Positions 44,174 through 53,816 of a stretch of DNA of 64,000 bases are shown here, in pieces. The notes under the pieces were generated by a model, which saw only the letters and a list, made by a program, of their open reading frames with translations, was not told where the DNA came from and made no database searches. The stretch's first letter is position 1; each line of letters starts with the position of its first letter. The DNA lies in assembly GCF_004791695.1 (NCBI RefSeq), contig NZ_SRSO01000008.1, positions 124,001 to 188,000 of the forward strand. The letters run 5' to 3'. A program made the position numbers and the translations under genes. The DNA comes from Flavivirga rizhaonensis. GTDB lineage: Bacteria > Bacteroidota > Bacteroidia > Flavobacteriales > Flavobacteriaceae.

Positions 44174-44860
44174 ATGAAAAAATTATTTGCAGAATTTTTT
44201 GGAACATTTTGGCTTGTTTTTGGAGGTTGTGGGAGTGCAGTTTTTGCAGCTGGTTACCCAGAATTGGGGATTGGTTTTGTAGGTGTGGCATTAGCTTTTG
44301 GACTTACTGTGTTAACGATGGCTTATGCTGTAGGGCATATTTCTGGAGGTCATTTTAACCCTGCGGTATCTTTTGGTTTATGGGCAGGGGGGAAGTTTGA
44401 TGCTAAAGATTTGTTAGGCTATATTTTAGCTCAATTAACTGGAGCTATAACAGCGGCAGGAGTATTATACTTAATAGTAACAAATAAATCTGACTTCATT
44501 ACTGTTGGAGGTTTTGCAGCTAATGGTTATGGGGATTTATCGCCCGATGGTTATTCTATGACAGCTGCATTAATAGCAGAGTTTTTGCTAACGGCTTTTT
44601 TCTTATTAATAATTTTGGGAAGTACTAACGACAGAGCTCCTAAAGGCTTTGCACCCATAGCTATTGGTTTAGGCTTAACTTTAATACATTTAATAAGTAT
44701 TCCAATAACCAATACTTCGGTTAATCCAGCACGTTCTACAAGTCAGGCATTATTTGCAGAAGGTGCCTTTATATCACAACTTTGGTTATTTTGGATAGCT
44801 CCAATTGCTGGTGCTATAGTTGCAGGTTTTATCCATAAAGCGTTGTTTGATAAAGAGTGA
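44174..44860 (+). CDS. aqpZ: Aquaporin Z
   Basis: 228-residue water channel with six membrane helices and two half-helices. The two NPA motifs are [12 protein letters not shown] and [12 protein letters not shown]; the aromatic/arginine filter Arg is in the second. Length is normal. Single gene with a strong terminator downstream. Confidence 0.95.
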   Translation: MKKLFAEFFGTFWLVFGGCGSAVFAAGYPELGIGFVGVALAFGLTVLTMAYAVGHISGGHFNPAVSFGLWAGGKFDAKDLLGYILAQLTGAITAAGVLYLIVTNKSDFITVGGFAANGYGDLSPDGYSMTAALIAEFLLTAFFLLIILGSTNDRAPKGFAPIAIGLGLTLIHLISIPITNTSVNPARSTSQALFAEGAFISQLWLFWIAPIAGAIVAGFIHKALFDKE

Positions 44861-44880
44861 TTGTGCTTATCATGGAAAAG

Positions 44881-44917
44881 CAAAAGCCTCGTTTTAATTG
44901 TTAAAACGAGGCTTTTG
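44881..44917 (+). terminator. Terminator with 17-bp perfect stem
   Basis: CAAAAGCCTCGTTTTAA and TTAAAACGAGGCTTTTG around TTG, 20 bp after aqpZ; works between two convergent genes. Confidence 0.85.
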
Positions 44918-44941
44918 TGTTTGTTACTATGTATTGTTATT

Positions 44942-45730
44942 TTACTGTAAGCTAATTTCTGCTACTGTATTTTCTTTGGAAGCAATGGTGTTTCCTCCTT
45001 TTGGCTCTATAGTAATATTTAAAGCAAGCGCATTTTCAGCATAAGGAATAGACATAAGTTGTCTGTCGGCTTCATTTAAGATGCCCAAGCTAACCATTTT
45101 ACCTTGCAAGTCTGCCCATATCTGGTAGCATTGCTCTTCTGGTAATTGAGGTAATGAAACAACATCGATCATTGATGTTTTTTCTTTTGGGTTTATGTAA
45201 GCAACAGTTTTTAAATCTTTAGCTCTTTCATTCCCTTTAATGATGTATTTTTCAGTCTCAGGGTTGTTAAGTTTTAATAATTGTCTCATGACATTATCAA
45301 GCATCAGATTGTTTTTTTCAATATCATTTCGTAAATCAAAAATTTCCTCAACCACTATTTGGTTTTCTTGTGATAGTTTTCGTTTTTGAGAATAGAAATG
45401 ATAAGACGTACCAGCAAAAATTAAGGCAGCAATACTAGCAGCTACAGCAAATTTATACCACGATTTGTATTTCTTTTGCGTATTTAAATTGACAACTGGT
45501 TTTTCATCAAGCTCCTCTAAAATATCATCTAAAATATTTTTAGGGGCTTCAACAGCATTGCTTTTAGCAACAATTTCTAAATTGTATTGCAATGTGTTGT
45601 ATGCGTTTTGTACTTCTGGGTATTTTGAAATATAAGATTCAACCATTTCAGTATCAACAGAAGTAGTTTCACCTAATAGATATTTTTCTAATAGGCCAGA
45701 ATTTAAAAAAGTAGTTATTTTCTCATTCAT
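44942..45730 (-). CDS. Anti-sigma factor (RskA-like)
   Basis: 262 residues: a cytosolic N-terminal zinc-less anti-sigma domain (about 1-80), one membrane helix (FAVAASIAALIFAGTSYHFY, about 90-112), a coiled coil (IEKNNLMLDNVMRQLL), and a C-terminal RskA domain with LPQLPEEQCYQIWADLQGK and ENALALNITIEPKGG. The zinc-anti-sigma HCC motif is not present. Its gene lies 13 bp after the cognate-looking ECF sigma gene. Confidence 0.88.
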   Translation of the reverse strand: MNEKITTFLNSGLLEKYLLGETTSVDTEMVESYISKYPEVQNAYNTLQYNLEIVAKSNAVEAPKNILDDILEELDEKPVVNLNTQKKYKSWYKFAVAASIAALIFAGTSYHFYSQKRKLSQENQIVVEEIFDLRNDIEKNNLMLDNVMRQLLKLNNPETEKYIIKGNERAKDLKTVAYINPKEKTSMIDVVSLPQLPEEQCYQIWADLQGKMVSLGILNEADRQLMSIPYAENALALNITIEPKGGNTIASKENTVAEISLQ

Positions 45731-45742
45731 GACTTTGTTTAG

Positions 45743-46294
45743 TTAAGGATTATAAATTTTTTTCAATTCACGTAATCCGATTTTTAATCTTGACTTTATA
45801 GTTCCCAGCGGAATATCTAATTCATCACTGGCTTCTTGTTGTGTCATACCCTCAAAAAAGAGCGCATTAATCACTATTTGATATTTTTCATCAAGCGTGT
45901 TTAGATGGGTTTTTATATCTAAAACATCTTGATTTAATTCATTCGACGTTATTTTATATACGGATGAGGTCTCTATTTGGACTTCTTTACCACTTTTATT
46001 TTTCAGAGATCTAACTTTGTCTATGGCAGTATTATATGCAATTCTATACAGCCAAGTAAACAATTTAGCTTTATTAGAATCGTATTTTTTTGCGTATCTC
46101 CATATTTTTACAAAACTTTCTTGCAGCACATCTTGTGCAATATCATCATCTGATATGATTTTTTTTATAACACCAAATAGTGAATCAGAATAGCTTTCAT
46201 AAAGTAGAGTAATGGCTTTTTTATCGCCATTTTCCAGGAAGTTAATTATTTCTTTTTCTGTAGATGAAATCAAGGTTAATTTGGTTTTAACCAT
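45743..46294 (-). CDS. ECF sigma factor (SigK/RpoE-like)
   Basis: 183 residues with region 2 (LFGVIKKIISDDDIAQDVLQESFVKIWRYA) and region 4 (ALFFEGMTQQEASDELDIPLGTIKSRL). Paired with the anti-sigma gene, which it precedes, so it should direct transcription of a small regulon until bound at the membrane. The signal is unknown. Confidence 0.9.
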   Translation of the reverse strand: MVKTKLTLISSTEKEIINFLENGDKKAITLLYESYSDSLFGVIKKIISDDDIAQDVLQESFVKIWRYAKKYDSNKAKLFTWLYRIAYNTAIDKVRSLKNKSGKEVQIETSSVYKITSNELNQDVLDIKTHLNTLDEKYQIVINALFFEGMTQQEASDELDIPLGTIKSRLKIGLRELKKIYNP

Positions 46295-46342
46295 AAATTA
46301 ATATGGCAAGTAATTCTGCCAAAGTTAGAAATTTCTTTTAGA

Positions 46343-47356
46343 TTACAATATATTTACTTCAGCTTCAATAGAAATGCCAAAAAGCCTCTTAACTGTTTTT
46401 TGTATTAATTTTGAAAGATTTAAGATGTCTGATCCCTTGGCATTACCATAATTTACAAGTACTAGAGCTTGTTCTTTATGGATACCATAGTTGCCAAATT
46501 GTTTGCCTTTAAAACCTGCTTTTTCAATAAGCCAACCTGCTGGAACCTTTACTTCGCCTACTGAAACTGGATAACTCGGAATATCTGAGAAATCTTGTAA
46601 CAGCTTATCGAAATTTGATTTTGAAATCACTGGATTTTTGAAAAAACTACCACTATTTCCAATTTCTTTAGGGTTTGGCAACTTACTTTCTCTAATAGCT
46701 ATTACAGCTTTTGAAACATCTTGAATAGTTGGTTGGATTACATGCATTGTTTTAAGTTGAGAAGTTATAGCTCCATAATTTACATGGAGTTTATGCTTCT
46801 TTTTACTAAGAATAAATGTAACACTAGTTATAATATATTTTCCTTTAGCTTGTTGCTTGAAAATAGAGTTTCTATAGCCAAAATTGCAATCAGCTTTTGT
46901 AAAAGTCTTTAAAGTTTGTGATTCTAATGATAGGGCTTCGCATGATACAAAAGTGTCTTTTAATTCAACACCATAAGCTCCAATATTTTGAATAGGGGCC
47001 GTGCCAACATTACCAGGAATTAACGATAAGTTTTCAATACCTCCAAAATCATTATCAATGCACCAAAGCACAAATTCGTGCCAATTTTCACCTGCACAGG
47101 CTTTAATGGTAACAAAATTATCATTTTCAGAAACAATCTCAATGCCTTTTATATTGATGTGAATAACCAGGCCTTTAAAATCTTTTGTAAGTAACATATT
47201 GCTACCGCCACCTAAAATAAGCTTGTTAGGGTATTCTTTAAGGACCAAAACTTGTTTTAATTCGTCAATACTAGAAACAGAAATAAAAAAGCTGGCCAAG
47301 GCATCAATACTGAAAGTATTGTATGGTTTTAAAGATATGTTCTCTTCTATATGCAC
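46343..47356 (-). CDS. murB: UDP-N-acetylenolpyruvoylglucosamine reductase
   Basis: FAD enzyme making UDP-MurNAc in peptidoglycan synthesis. 337 residues. FAD-binding LGGGSNML near residue 48, IPGNVGTAPIQNIGAYGVEL near 113, catalytic Ser in GNSGSFFKNP near 231, and GAKG-like GFKGKQFGNYGIHKEQAL at the C-terminus. Its start overlaps the stop of the aminotransferase gene, so they share a transcript. Confidence 0.96.
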   Translation of the reverse strand: MHIEENISLKPYNTFSIDALASFFISVSSIDELKQVLVLKEYPNKLILGGGSNMLLTKDFKGLVIHINIKGIEIVSENDNFVTIKACAGENWHEFVLWCIDNDFGGIENLSLIPGNVGTAPIQNIGAYGVELKDTFVSCEALSLESQTLKTFTKADCNFGYRNSIFKQQAKGKYIITSVTFILSKKKHKLHVNYGAITSQLKTMHVIQPTIQDVSKAVIAIRESKLPNPKEIGNSGSFFKNPVISKSNFDKLLQDFSDIPSYPVSVGEVKVPAGWLIEKAGFKGKQFGNYGIHKEQALVLVNYGNAKGSDILNLSKLIQKTVKRLFGISIEAEVNIL

Positions 47357-48546
47357 TAATTGTTATAAGCCTTTAAGGCTTCTTTTAAAATGTTAACTGC
47401 TTTTATCAGGCTTTCTTCTTTAAGTACATAGGCTATTCGTATTTGGTTTAGACCAACTCCAGGTGTAGAGTAAAAACCACCGGCAGGGGCAACCATTATA
47501 GTTTCTCCATTAACATCAAAATGCTCTAAAATCCACTGTGCAAAATCATCAGAGTTTTTTACAGGAAGTTCAGCAATGCAGTAAAATGCACCTTTGGGTT
47601 TTGCTACTTTAACACCCTCTATTTTTTGTAACTCAGTAATTAAAGTGTTTCTTCTTTCTACATATTCTTCAATAACATCATTAAAGTAGCTTTGAGGTGT
47701 TTCAAGTGCTGCTTCACTAGCAATTTGCGCTAATGTTGGAGGACTTAAACGTGCTTGAGCAAATTTTAAAACAGTTTGTATGAGGGTTTTATTTTTTGAC
47801 ACTAAGCATCCAACCCTAGCACCACACATACTATATCGTTTTGAAACAGAATCAATCATGATAGCATGGTCTTCGAGTCCAGTTTCTTGCATGACAGAAT
47901 AGTGTGTATTTCCATCGTATGTGAATTCTCGGTAAACTTCATCAGCAATTAAAAACAAATCATGTTTTTTAACTATAGCTGCTAATTTTTGTATTTCTTC
48001 TTTAGAGTATAAATAACCTGTTGGGTTTCCGGGATTACAAATTAAAATGGCTTTAGTTTTTGGTGTAATTAACTTCTCGAATTCTTCAATTGGAGGTAAG
48101 GCAAAATTATTTTCAATCTTAGAAATTACTGGAACTACCTTTACTCCAGATGCTGTCGAGAATCCGTTATAATTAGCATAAAATGGTTCAGGGATAATAA
48201 TTTCATCATCAATATCCATGATACTTCCAAAAGCAAAGAGAAGAGCCTCACTACCTCCGGTTGTTACTACAATATCATTGTGAGTAACGTTAATATGGTG
48301 TTTAGAATAATATGTCGAAATTTTTTGTCTATATATTTCAGATCCTTCCGATCTTGAATAAGCCAATACGTCTATATTACTCTCTCTTACTGCTTGCAAA
48401 GCAATTTTAGGCGTTTTAATGTCTGGTTGTCCAATATTTAAATAATAAATACTTTTTCCTTTTTTTACAGCTTCTTCGGCATAAGGAACTAACTTACGTA
48501 TGGGTGATGCAGGCATTTTTTGCCCTTTTTTTGATATTGTCGGCAT
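47356..48546 (-). CDS. PLP-dependent aminotransferase (class I/II)
   Basis: About 396 residues from the ATG at 48546 (MPTISKKGQKMPASP). PLP-Lys is in DSVSKRYSMCGARVG near residue 235; the NPGNPTGYLYS and VGCLVSKN blocks are conserved. The sequence resembles the aspartate aminotransferase I-gamma group, so aspartate or aromatic substrates are likely, not decided. The track's longer start upstream is not needed because the ATG here already matches relatives. It is followed by murB. Confidence 0.93.
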   Translation of the reverse strand: MPTISKKGQKMPASPIRKLVPYAEEAVKKGKSIYYLNIGQPDIKTPKIALQAVRESNIDVLAYSRSEGSEIYRQKISTYYSKHHINVTHNDIVVTTGGSEALLFAFGSIMDIDDEIIIPEPFYANYNGFSTASGVKVVPVISKIENNFALPPIEEFEKLITPKTKAILICNPGNPTGYLYSKEEIQKLAAIVKKHDLFLIADEVYREFTYDGNTHYSVMQETGLEDHAIMIDSVSKRYSMCGARVGCLVSKNKTLIQTVLKFAQARLSPPTLAQIASEAALETPQSYFNDVIEEYVERRNTLITELQKIEGVKVAKPKGAFYCIAELPVKNSDDFAQWILEHFDVNGETIMVAPAGGFYSTPGVGLNQIRIAYVLKEESLIKAVNILKEALKAYNN

Positions 48547-48649
48547 TGATAATAAATTATGCTGCAAAGTTGAGAAAATTATCTTAAAGTTTTTTTAAAT
48601 AATAAGACTAAATAATCAAGTTAATCTAAAAGATTTGTAAATTCATTTT

Positions 48650-50005
48650 ATGAAAATTGCATACTTCTCAATTAAAAAGCTCTTAACTCTGATTTTAATA
48701 ATTTTTTGTTTTAGTAACCTTAGCTATTCTCAAAAAAAATTTGTTATTCAAAATAAAAAACAATCAGATAAAATTAAGTTCAAATTAATAAATAATTTAA
48801 TTATAATTCCTGTTGAAGTGAATGGTGTTAAATTATCTTTTTTATTAGATACAGGGGTAAGCAAACCGATTATTTTCAATTTCCTAAATGTTTCTGATAC
48901 TTTAAAAATAAAAGATACCGAGACCATATTTTTAAGAGGCTTAGGTAAAGGAGAATCTGTAGAAGCGTTAAAATCTAAGAATAATATTTTTAAAGTAGGA
49001 GAGGCTATTAAGCTAAATCAGGATTTATATGCCGTTTTTGATTCTAATCTCAATTTTGCTCCCAGATTAGGTTTTCCGGTTCATGGTATTGTTGGCTTTG
49101 ATTTATTTAAGGATTTGGTAGTTGAAATAAACTATTCTAAAAAGATTATAAGATTAACAAAGCCAGAAGCGTATAGGTATAAAAAATGTAAAAACTGTGA
49201 AAGGCTAAATTTGGAGTTTTATAATAACAAACCTTATATAAATGCAGAAGTAATAATGAATAGAAAAATGATTCCTGTTAAGCTATTGATAGATTCTGGA
49301 GGCAGTGATGCTTTGTGGTTGTTTGAAGATGATTCTTTGGGAATTAAATCTAGTAATAAGTGTTTTTATGATTTTCTTGGTCATGGTTTGAGTGGTAGTG
49401 TTTATGGTAAACGTTCAAAAGTTAGAAACTTTTCTTTAAAAAGCTTTATGCTTGATAAGGTTAATGTTTCGTTTCCAGATTCAACGTATATATCACATGC
49501 AAGAAAACATAAGAATCGTAATGGTAGTCTATCAGGTAATATTTTAAAACGCTTTAATGTTATTTTTGATTATCAAAGAGCTATAATCACATTAACAAAG
49601 AACCGTTATTTTAATGAAAAGTTTCAGTATAATAAAAGTGGTATTGAGTTGGCTCACGAAGGTTTTAGATTAGTAAGGGAGCAAGATAATCAAACCTCAA
49701 AAGAGGATAAGCAGTATGGTAGTTCCCAAAACGGTATTAAAGTTATAATAGATACTAAATATAAATTATCATTAAAGCCAGCTTATGTTATAGTGGAATT
49801 AAGAAAAGATTCTCCAGCAGAAAAAGCAGGGTTACTTATAGGAGATGTCGTTTTGAGCATAAATAATAAGGATACCCATCAATTAAAGCTACAAGAGCTA
49901 ATTCAAATGTTTTATGAAGATTCAGGGAAACGTATTAAACTTAAAATTGAAAGAAATGGTAGCGTTTTAACTTTTAATTTTAAATTAGAAGACCTTTTTC
50001 AATAA
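48650..50005 (+). CDS. Exported aspartyl protease (retropepsin-like) with PDZ domain
   Basis: 451 residues: signal peptide (about 1-28), two retropepsin-like halves with active-site Asp in FLLDTGVSKP (about residue 65) and LLIDSGGSDAL (about 210), then a C-terminal PDZ domain (YVIVELRKDSPAEKAGLLIGD near 385-410). Two Asp-containing halves in one chain resemble a single-chain pepsin. Probably periplasmic; target unknown. Confidence 0.88.
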   Translation: MKIAYFSIKKLLTLILIIFCFSNLSYSQKKFVIQNKKQSDKIKFKLINNLIIIPVEVNGVKLSFLLDTGVSKPIIFNFLNVSDTLKIKDTETIFLRGLGKGESVEALKSKNNIFKVGEAIKLNQDLYAVFDSNLNFAPRLGFPVHGIVGFDLFKDLVVEINYSKKIIRLTKPEAYRYKKCKNCERLNLEFYNNKPYINAEVIMNRKMIPVKLLIDSGGSDALWLFEDDSLGIKSSNKCFYDFLGHGLSGSVYGKRSKVRNFSLKSFMLDKVNVSFPDSTYISHARKHKNRNGSLSGNILKRFNVIFDYQRAIITLTKNRYFNEKFQYNKSGIELAHEGFRLVREQDNQTSKEDKQYGSSQNGIKVIIDTKYKLSLKPAYVIVELRKDSPAEKAGLLIGDVVLSINNKDTHQLKLQELIQMFYEDSGKRIKLKIERNGSVLTFNFKLEDLFQ

Positions 50006-50008
50006 AAA

Positions 50009-50139
50009 GAGGCTGTCTAAAAAGTGTCATTCTGAATGGAATGAAGAATCTCTTTAAAATATATGACTCTGATTATGAGTGAAATAAGATTCTTCGCGTT
50101 GCTCTGAATGACAAGATTAACCACTTTTTAGACAGCCTC
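50009..50139. mobile_element. 131-bp nested inverted-repeat element (GAGGCTGTCTAAAAAGTG ends)
   Basis: The two 18-bp ends, GAGGCTGTCTAAAAAGTG and CACTTTTTAGACAGCCTC, are perfect inverted repeats. Inside is a second imperfect inverted pair with GTCATTCTGAAT...GAAGAATCT and AGATTCTTC...CTGAATGAC. The whole unit directly follows the protease stop codon, so it probably also terminates transcription. Confidence 0.75.
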
Positions 50140-50164
50140 CTTATTTTCTTTATGCAAAAGAAGT

Positions 50165-50590
50165 TTATTGCTGAACGATACTTTTATCTTTCTTTTCTAA
50201 AACACTCTTTTTGCTTGAGTCTACTACTAAGCCTTTTATTTTTAAAGCAACAGTAGGCGTATCTGCATTAGAAATAACAGTAATCGTTTTTCTAATAGGG
50301 TTTACTCTGTTTGTGTCATATTTAACCTCTATTTCTCCAGTTTTTCCTGGTAAAATAGGGTCTTTTGGTTTTTTTGGAATAGTACAACCACAACTAGATG
50401 ACACTTTAGAGATTATAAGAGGTGCATCACCAGTATTTGTAAATTCAAAAACACGTACACCATTTGATCCTTTTTCAATAGTACCATAATCAATAGTATC
50501 TGTCTTAAATTCTATCTTAGCTACCTTATCTTGTGCATTTATAGATAAGCTGATTAATCCGATAAATAAAATTGTAATTAACTGTTTCAT
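50165..50590 (-). CDS. DUF1573 domain exported protein
   Basis: 141 residues: signal peptide (MKQLITILFIGLISLSINAQ), then one DUF1573 Ig-like domain with the hallmark SSCGCTIPKKP near residue 63 and NTGDAPLIISKV. Such proteins are secreted or periplasmic beta-sandwiches of unknown role. The nested element at 50009 lies between it and the protease gene. Confidence 0.88.
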   Translation of the reverse strand: MKQLITILFIGLISLSINAQDKVAKIEFKTDTIDYGTIEKGSNGVRVFEFTNTGDAPLIISKVSSSCGCTIPKKPKDPILPGKTGEIEVKYDTNRVNPIRKTITVISNADTPTVALKIKGLVVDSSKKSVLEKKDKSIVQQ

Positions 50591-51023
50591 TTTTCTGTTT
50601 TTTATTGTTTTATATGATTTAATGCAATTTGCATCATAAAATTCTTTATAATTATCAAGCTAGGTAACATTCATTTTATTACCTCTATTTTCATGTCAAA
50701 CATACTTACTTTTTCCACAACCTGCAAAAATATTAGACATAATGCAGGCATGTTAACATAATCAACAAGGTTAAAAGTACATACAACTTTTCTGAAAATA
50801 AGTCTATTTTTTGTTAAATTTTTAATACACATTGTTTAATGACCGACATTATGGTTTTTATCTTTATAGTATTTATTTCTACTGTTAATAAACCTGCCTG
50901 TAGGTAGGTATTGCAATTTGCATATTAAATCTCATTTATTAATGAAATAAATAGCATGCTCATTTCACAGAAAAAGAAATATAAGTACTTTTGCACATCA
51001 ATGTTCAAAAACTATTCCAAAGT
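50591..51023. other. Intergenic stretch upstream of valS
   Basis: No ORF seen. It holds a TATTTTTG -7 box for the DUF1573 gene on the minus strand (50725-50732), two copies of GCAATTTGCA, a decayed CCTGCCTGTAGGTAGG palindrome at 50893-50908, and the valS promoter. Confidence 0.6.
50986..50993 (+). promoter_or_regulatory. -7 box TACTTTTG of valS
   Basis: Exact TAnnTTTG match, 31 bp before the ATG at 51024; no clear -33 element. Confidence 0.5.
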
Positions 51024-53705
51024 ATGCAAATACCTTCAAAATATGAGGCGAATCAAGTAGAAAGTAAGTGGTATGATTACTGGATGAAGCATAATTATTT
51101 TCATTCAGAGCCAGATGAAAGAGAACCGTATACTATTGTGATACCTCCTCCAAATGTAACTGGGGTCTTGCATATGGGGCATATGCTTAATAATACTATT
51201 CAAGATGTGTTAATTCGTCGTGCGCGTTTGCAAGGTAAAAATGCTTGTTGGGTGCCAGGCACAGATCATGCATCTATTGCTACCGAGGCAAAAGTAGTAG
51301 CTAAATTAAAAGAACAAGGTATTGATAAGAATGATTTGTCTCGCGACGAGTTTTTAAAACATGCATGGGATTGGACTCATGAATACGGAGGCGTTATTTT
51401 AGAACAGCTTAAAAAGTTAGGATGCTCTTGCGATTGGGAACGAACCAAGTTCACGATGGATGATGATATGAGTGAAGCTGTTATCAAGGTATTCGTAGAT
51501 TTATATAATAAAGGTCTTATTTATCGCGGTTTTCGTATGGTAAATTGGGACCCTGAAGCAAAAACAACCTTGTCTGATGAAGAAGTTATTCATGAAGAAC
51601 GTCAAGGAAATTTATATTATATTAAATATAAAATCCTCTCCGAAGGAGAGGGATCGAGTAAGAATGCCCCCCAGAAGGAGGAGCTAGAGGAGGAATACCT
51701 AACCATAGCGACCACACGCCCTGAAACTATTTTTGGAGATACAGCCATTTGTATTAACCCTAATGATGAAAGATTTATACACTTGCGTGGAAAAAAGGCT
51801 ATTGTACCAATATGTAATCGTGTTATTCCTATTATTGAAGATGACTATGTAGATGTTGAATTTGGTACAGGGTGTCTTAAAGTAACACCTGCACACGATG
51901 AAAACGATAAGAATTTAGGAGACAAACATAAGCTAGAAGTTATAGATATTTTTAATGAAGACGCTTCTCTAAATAGTTTTGGATTACATTTTGAAGGACA
52001 AGACCGTTTTGTAGCTAGAAAATCGGTTGTTAAAGAATTAGAGGAAACTGGTGTTTTAGTGAAAACAGAAACCCATATTAATAAAGTAGGAACTTCCGAA
52101 AGAACTAAAGCTGTTATAGAACCGCGTTTAAGCGATCAGTGGTTTCTAAAAATGGAAGATTTAGTAAAACCTGCAATTAAAGCAGTTTTAGGTGAAGATT
52201 CTGAGATTAATTTATTTCCTAAGAAATTTGAAAACACCTACCGACACTGGATGGAAAATATTCGCGATTGGAATATTTCGCGTCAATTACTTTGGGGACA
52301 ACAAATTCCGGCGTATTACTACGGAGAAGGAAAAGAAGACTTTGTAGTAGCAGAGACGATTGAAAAAGCTTTGGAATTGGCACAGGAGAAGACTTCAAAC
52401 TTCGAACTTCAAGCTTCGGACTTAAAACAAGATACCGATGCTTTGGATACTTGGTTTAGTTCATGGTTATGGCCAATAAGTGTTTTTGATGGTATAAGAC
52501 ATCCGGAAAATAAAGATATCAAATACTATTACCCAACAAATGATTTAGTAACAGGACCAGATATTTTATTCTTTTGGGTAGCACGTATGATAATCTCAGG
52601 CTACGAATATAAAGATGAAAAGCCATTTAATAATGTGTATTTAACTGGTTTAGTTCGCGATAAGCAACGACGTAAAATGTCTAAACAACTTGGTAATTCG
52701 CCAGATGCTTTAAAGCTTATAGAAGCGTATGGAGCCGGTGGTGTTCGTGTTGGGTTATTATTGAGTTCTGCAGCAGGAAACGATTTAATGTTTGATGAAG
52801 CGCTTTGCCAGCAAGGTAAAGGTTTTGGAAACAAAATCTGGAATGCCTATCGTTTGGTTGATGGATGGGAAGTTGATAAAAATATTTCACAACCAGAATC
52901 AAGTAAGATTGCTGTAGAATGGTATGAATCTAAATTTCAGAAGGCTTTAATTGAGATTGAAGACCATTTTAGTAAATATAGATTGAGTGATGCATTGATG
53001 ACTACTTATAAGCTCATTTATGATGATTTTTGCGGATGGTTCTTAGAAATGATCAAACCAGGGTATCAACAGCCAATTGATGCTAAAACTTTAAAAAGTG
53101 CTATTACTATTTTTGAAGATAATTTAAAAATAGTACACCCTTTTATGCCGTTTTTAACGGAAGATATATGGCATTATATCGCCGAAAGAACTCCAGAAGA
53201 AGCATTAATTGTTGCTAAATGGCCAGAATCTAAGCCAATTAATGAGGGGTTAATTAATGAATTTGAATTTGCTTCGGAAGTTATTTCTGGTATTAGAAAT
53301 ATTAGAAAACAAAAAAATATAGCTTTTAAAGATGCTATTGGCTTTTCGGTAATTAATAATGAAAAGAGTCATACAACATTCGATAGTATTATTTCCAAAC
53401 TAGGAAACTTAGAAAGCATCGATTATGTGTCTGATGCTGTTGATGGTGCTTTAACTTATAGAGTAAAATCTAATGAATATTTTATACCTACAGCAGGTAG
53501 TATTGATGTTGAAGCTGAAATTAAAAAATTAACGGAAGAACTAAATTATACGGAAGGTTTTTTGAAATCTGTACGAAAGAAACTCTCTAATGAACGTTTT
53601 GTTGCTGGAGCACCAGAACAAGTTGTTGCTAGTGAGAAGAAAAAAGAAGCTGATGCCTTGGCGAAAATTGAAACACTTAAAGCGAGTTTGTCAAGTTTGC
53701 ATTAG
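51024..53705 (+). CDS. valS: Valine--tRNA ligase
   Basis: 893-residue class I synthetase charging tRNA-Val. HIGH motif as LHMGHML near residue 50, KMSKS motif as RRKMSKQLGNS near 550, editing domain about 200-350 with ATTRPETIFGD, and a C-terminal coiled coil. The ATG at 51024 is chosen because it begins MQIPSKYEANQVE; the TTG upstream gives a meaningless extension. The editing domain carries an unusual insertion at about residue 205-220 derived from a hairpin repeat, and 52391-52425 is a short low-complexity stretch. Confidence 0.96.
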   Translation: MQIPSKYEANQVESKWYDYWMKHNYFHSEPDEREPYTIVIPPPNVTGVLHMGHMLNNTIQDVLIRRARLQGKNACWVPGTDHASIATEAKVVAKLKEQGIDKNDLSRDEFLKHAWDWTHEYGGVILEQLKKLGCSCDWERTKFTMDDDMSEAVIKVFVDLYNKGLIYRGFRMVNWDPEAKTTLSDEEVIHEERQGNLYYIKYKILSEGEGSSKNAPQKEELEEEYLTIATTRPETIFGDTAICINPNDERFIHLRGKKAIVPICNRVIPIIEDDYVDVEFGTGCLKVTPAHDENDKNLGDKHKLEVIDIFNEDASLNSFGLHFEGQDRFVARKSVVKELEETGVLVKTETHINKVGTSERTKAVIEPRLSDQWFLKMEDLVKPAIKAVLGEDSEINLFPKKFENTYRHWMENIRDWNISRQLLWGQQIPAYYYGEGKEDFVVAETIEKALELAQEKTSNFELQASDLKQDTDALDTWFSSWLWPISVFDGIRHPENKDIKYYYPTNDLVTGPDILFFWVARMIISGYEYKDEKPFNNVYLTGLVRDKQRRKMSKQLGNSPDALKLIEAYGAGGVRVGLLLSSAAGNDLMFDEALCQQGKGFGNKIWNAYRLVDGWEVDKNISQPESSKIAVEWYESKFQKALIEIEDHFSKYRLSDALMTTYKLIYDDFCGWFLEMIKPGYQQPIDAKTLKSAITIFEDNLKIVHPFMPFLTEDIWHYIAERTPEEALIVAKWPESKPINEGLINEFEFASEVISGIRNIRKQKNIAFKDAIGFSVINNEKSHTTFDSIISKLGNLESIDYVSDAVDGALTYRVKSNEYFIPTAGSIDVEAEIKKLTEELNYTEGFLKSVRKKLSNERFVAGAPEQVVASEKKKEADALAKIETLKASLSSLH
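51634..51690 (+). repeat. Hairpin-repeat-derived insertion inside valS
   Basis: CCTCTCC-GAA-GGAGAGG hairpin followed by purine-rich GGAGGAG tract, in frame, encoding LSEGEGSSKNAPQKEELEE; other flavobacterial ValRS sequences I recall pass from KYxI directly to EYLTIATTRPE. Confidence 0.65.
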
Positions 53706-53816
53706 GTTGGTTGCTTGGTGTTCAGTGTTTAGTCGCAGTACAGTATGCGGTCTCAGTGTTCAGTATTCAGTGTTCAGTATTCAGTGTTTCGTCTTTGGTC
53801 TTCGGTCTTTCCTTCA
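53706..53816. repeat. TTCAGTGTTCAGTA simple-sequence repeat after valS
   Basis: Repeats of about 11-14 bp of the form TTCAGTGTTCAGTATTCAGTG, bounded by TTCGTCTTTGGTCTTCGG. Its far end supplies the stop codon of the convergent DUF192 gene. Confidence 0.75.
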
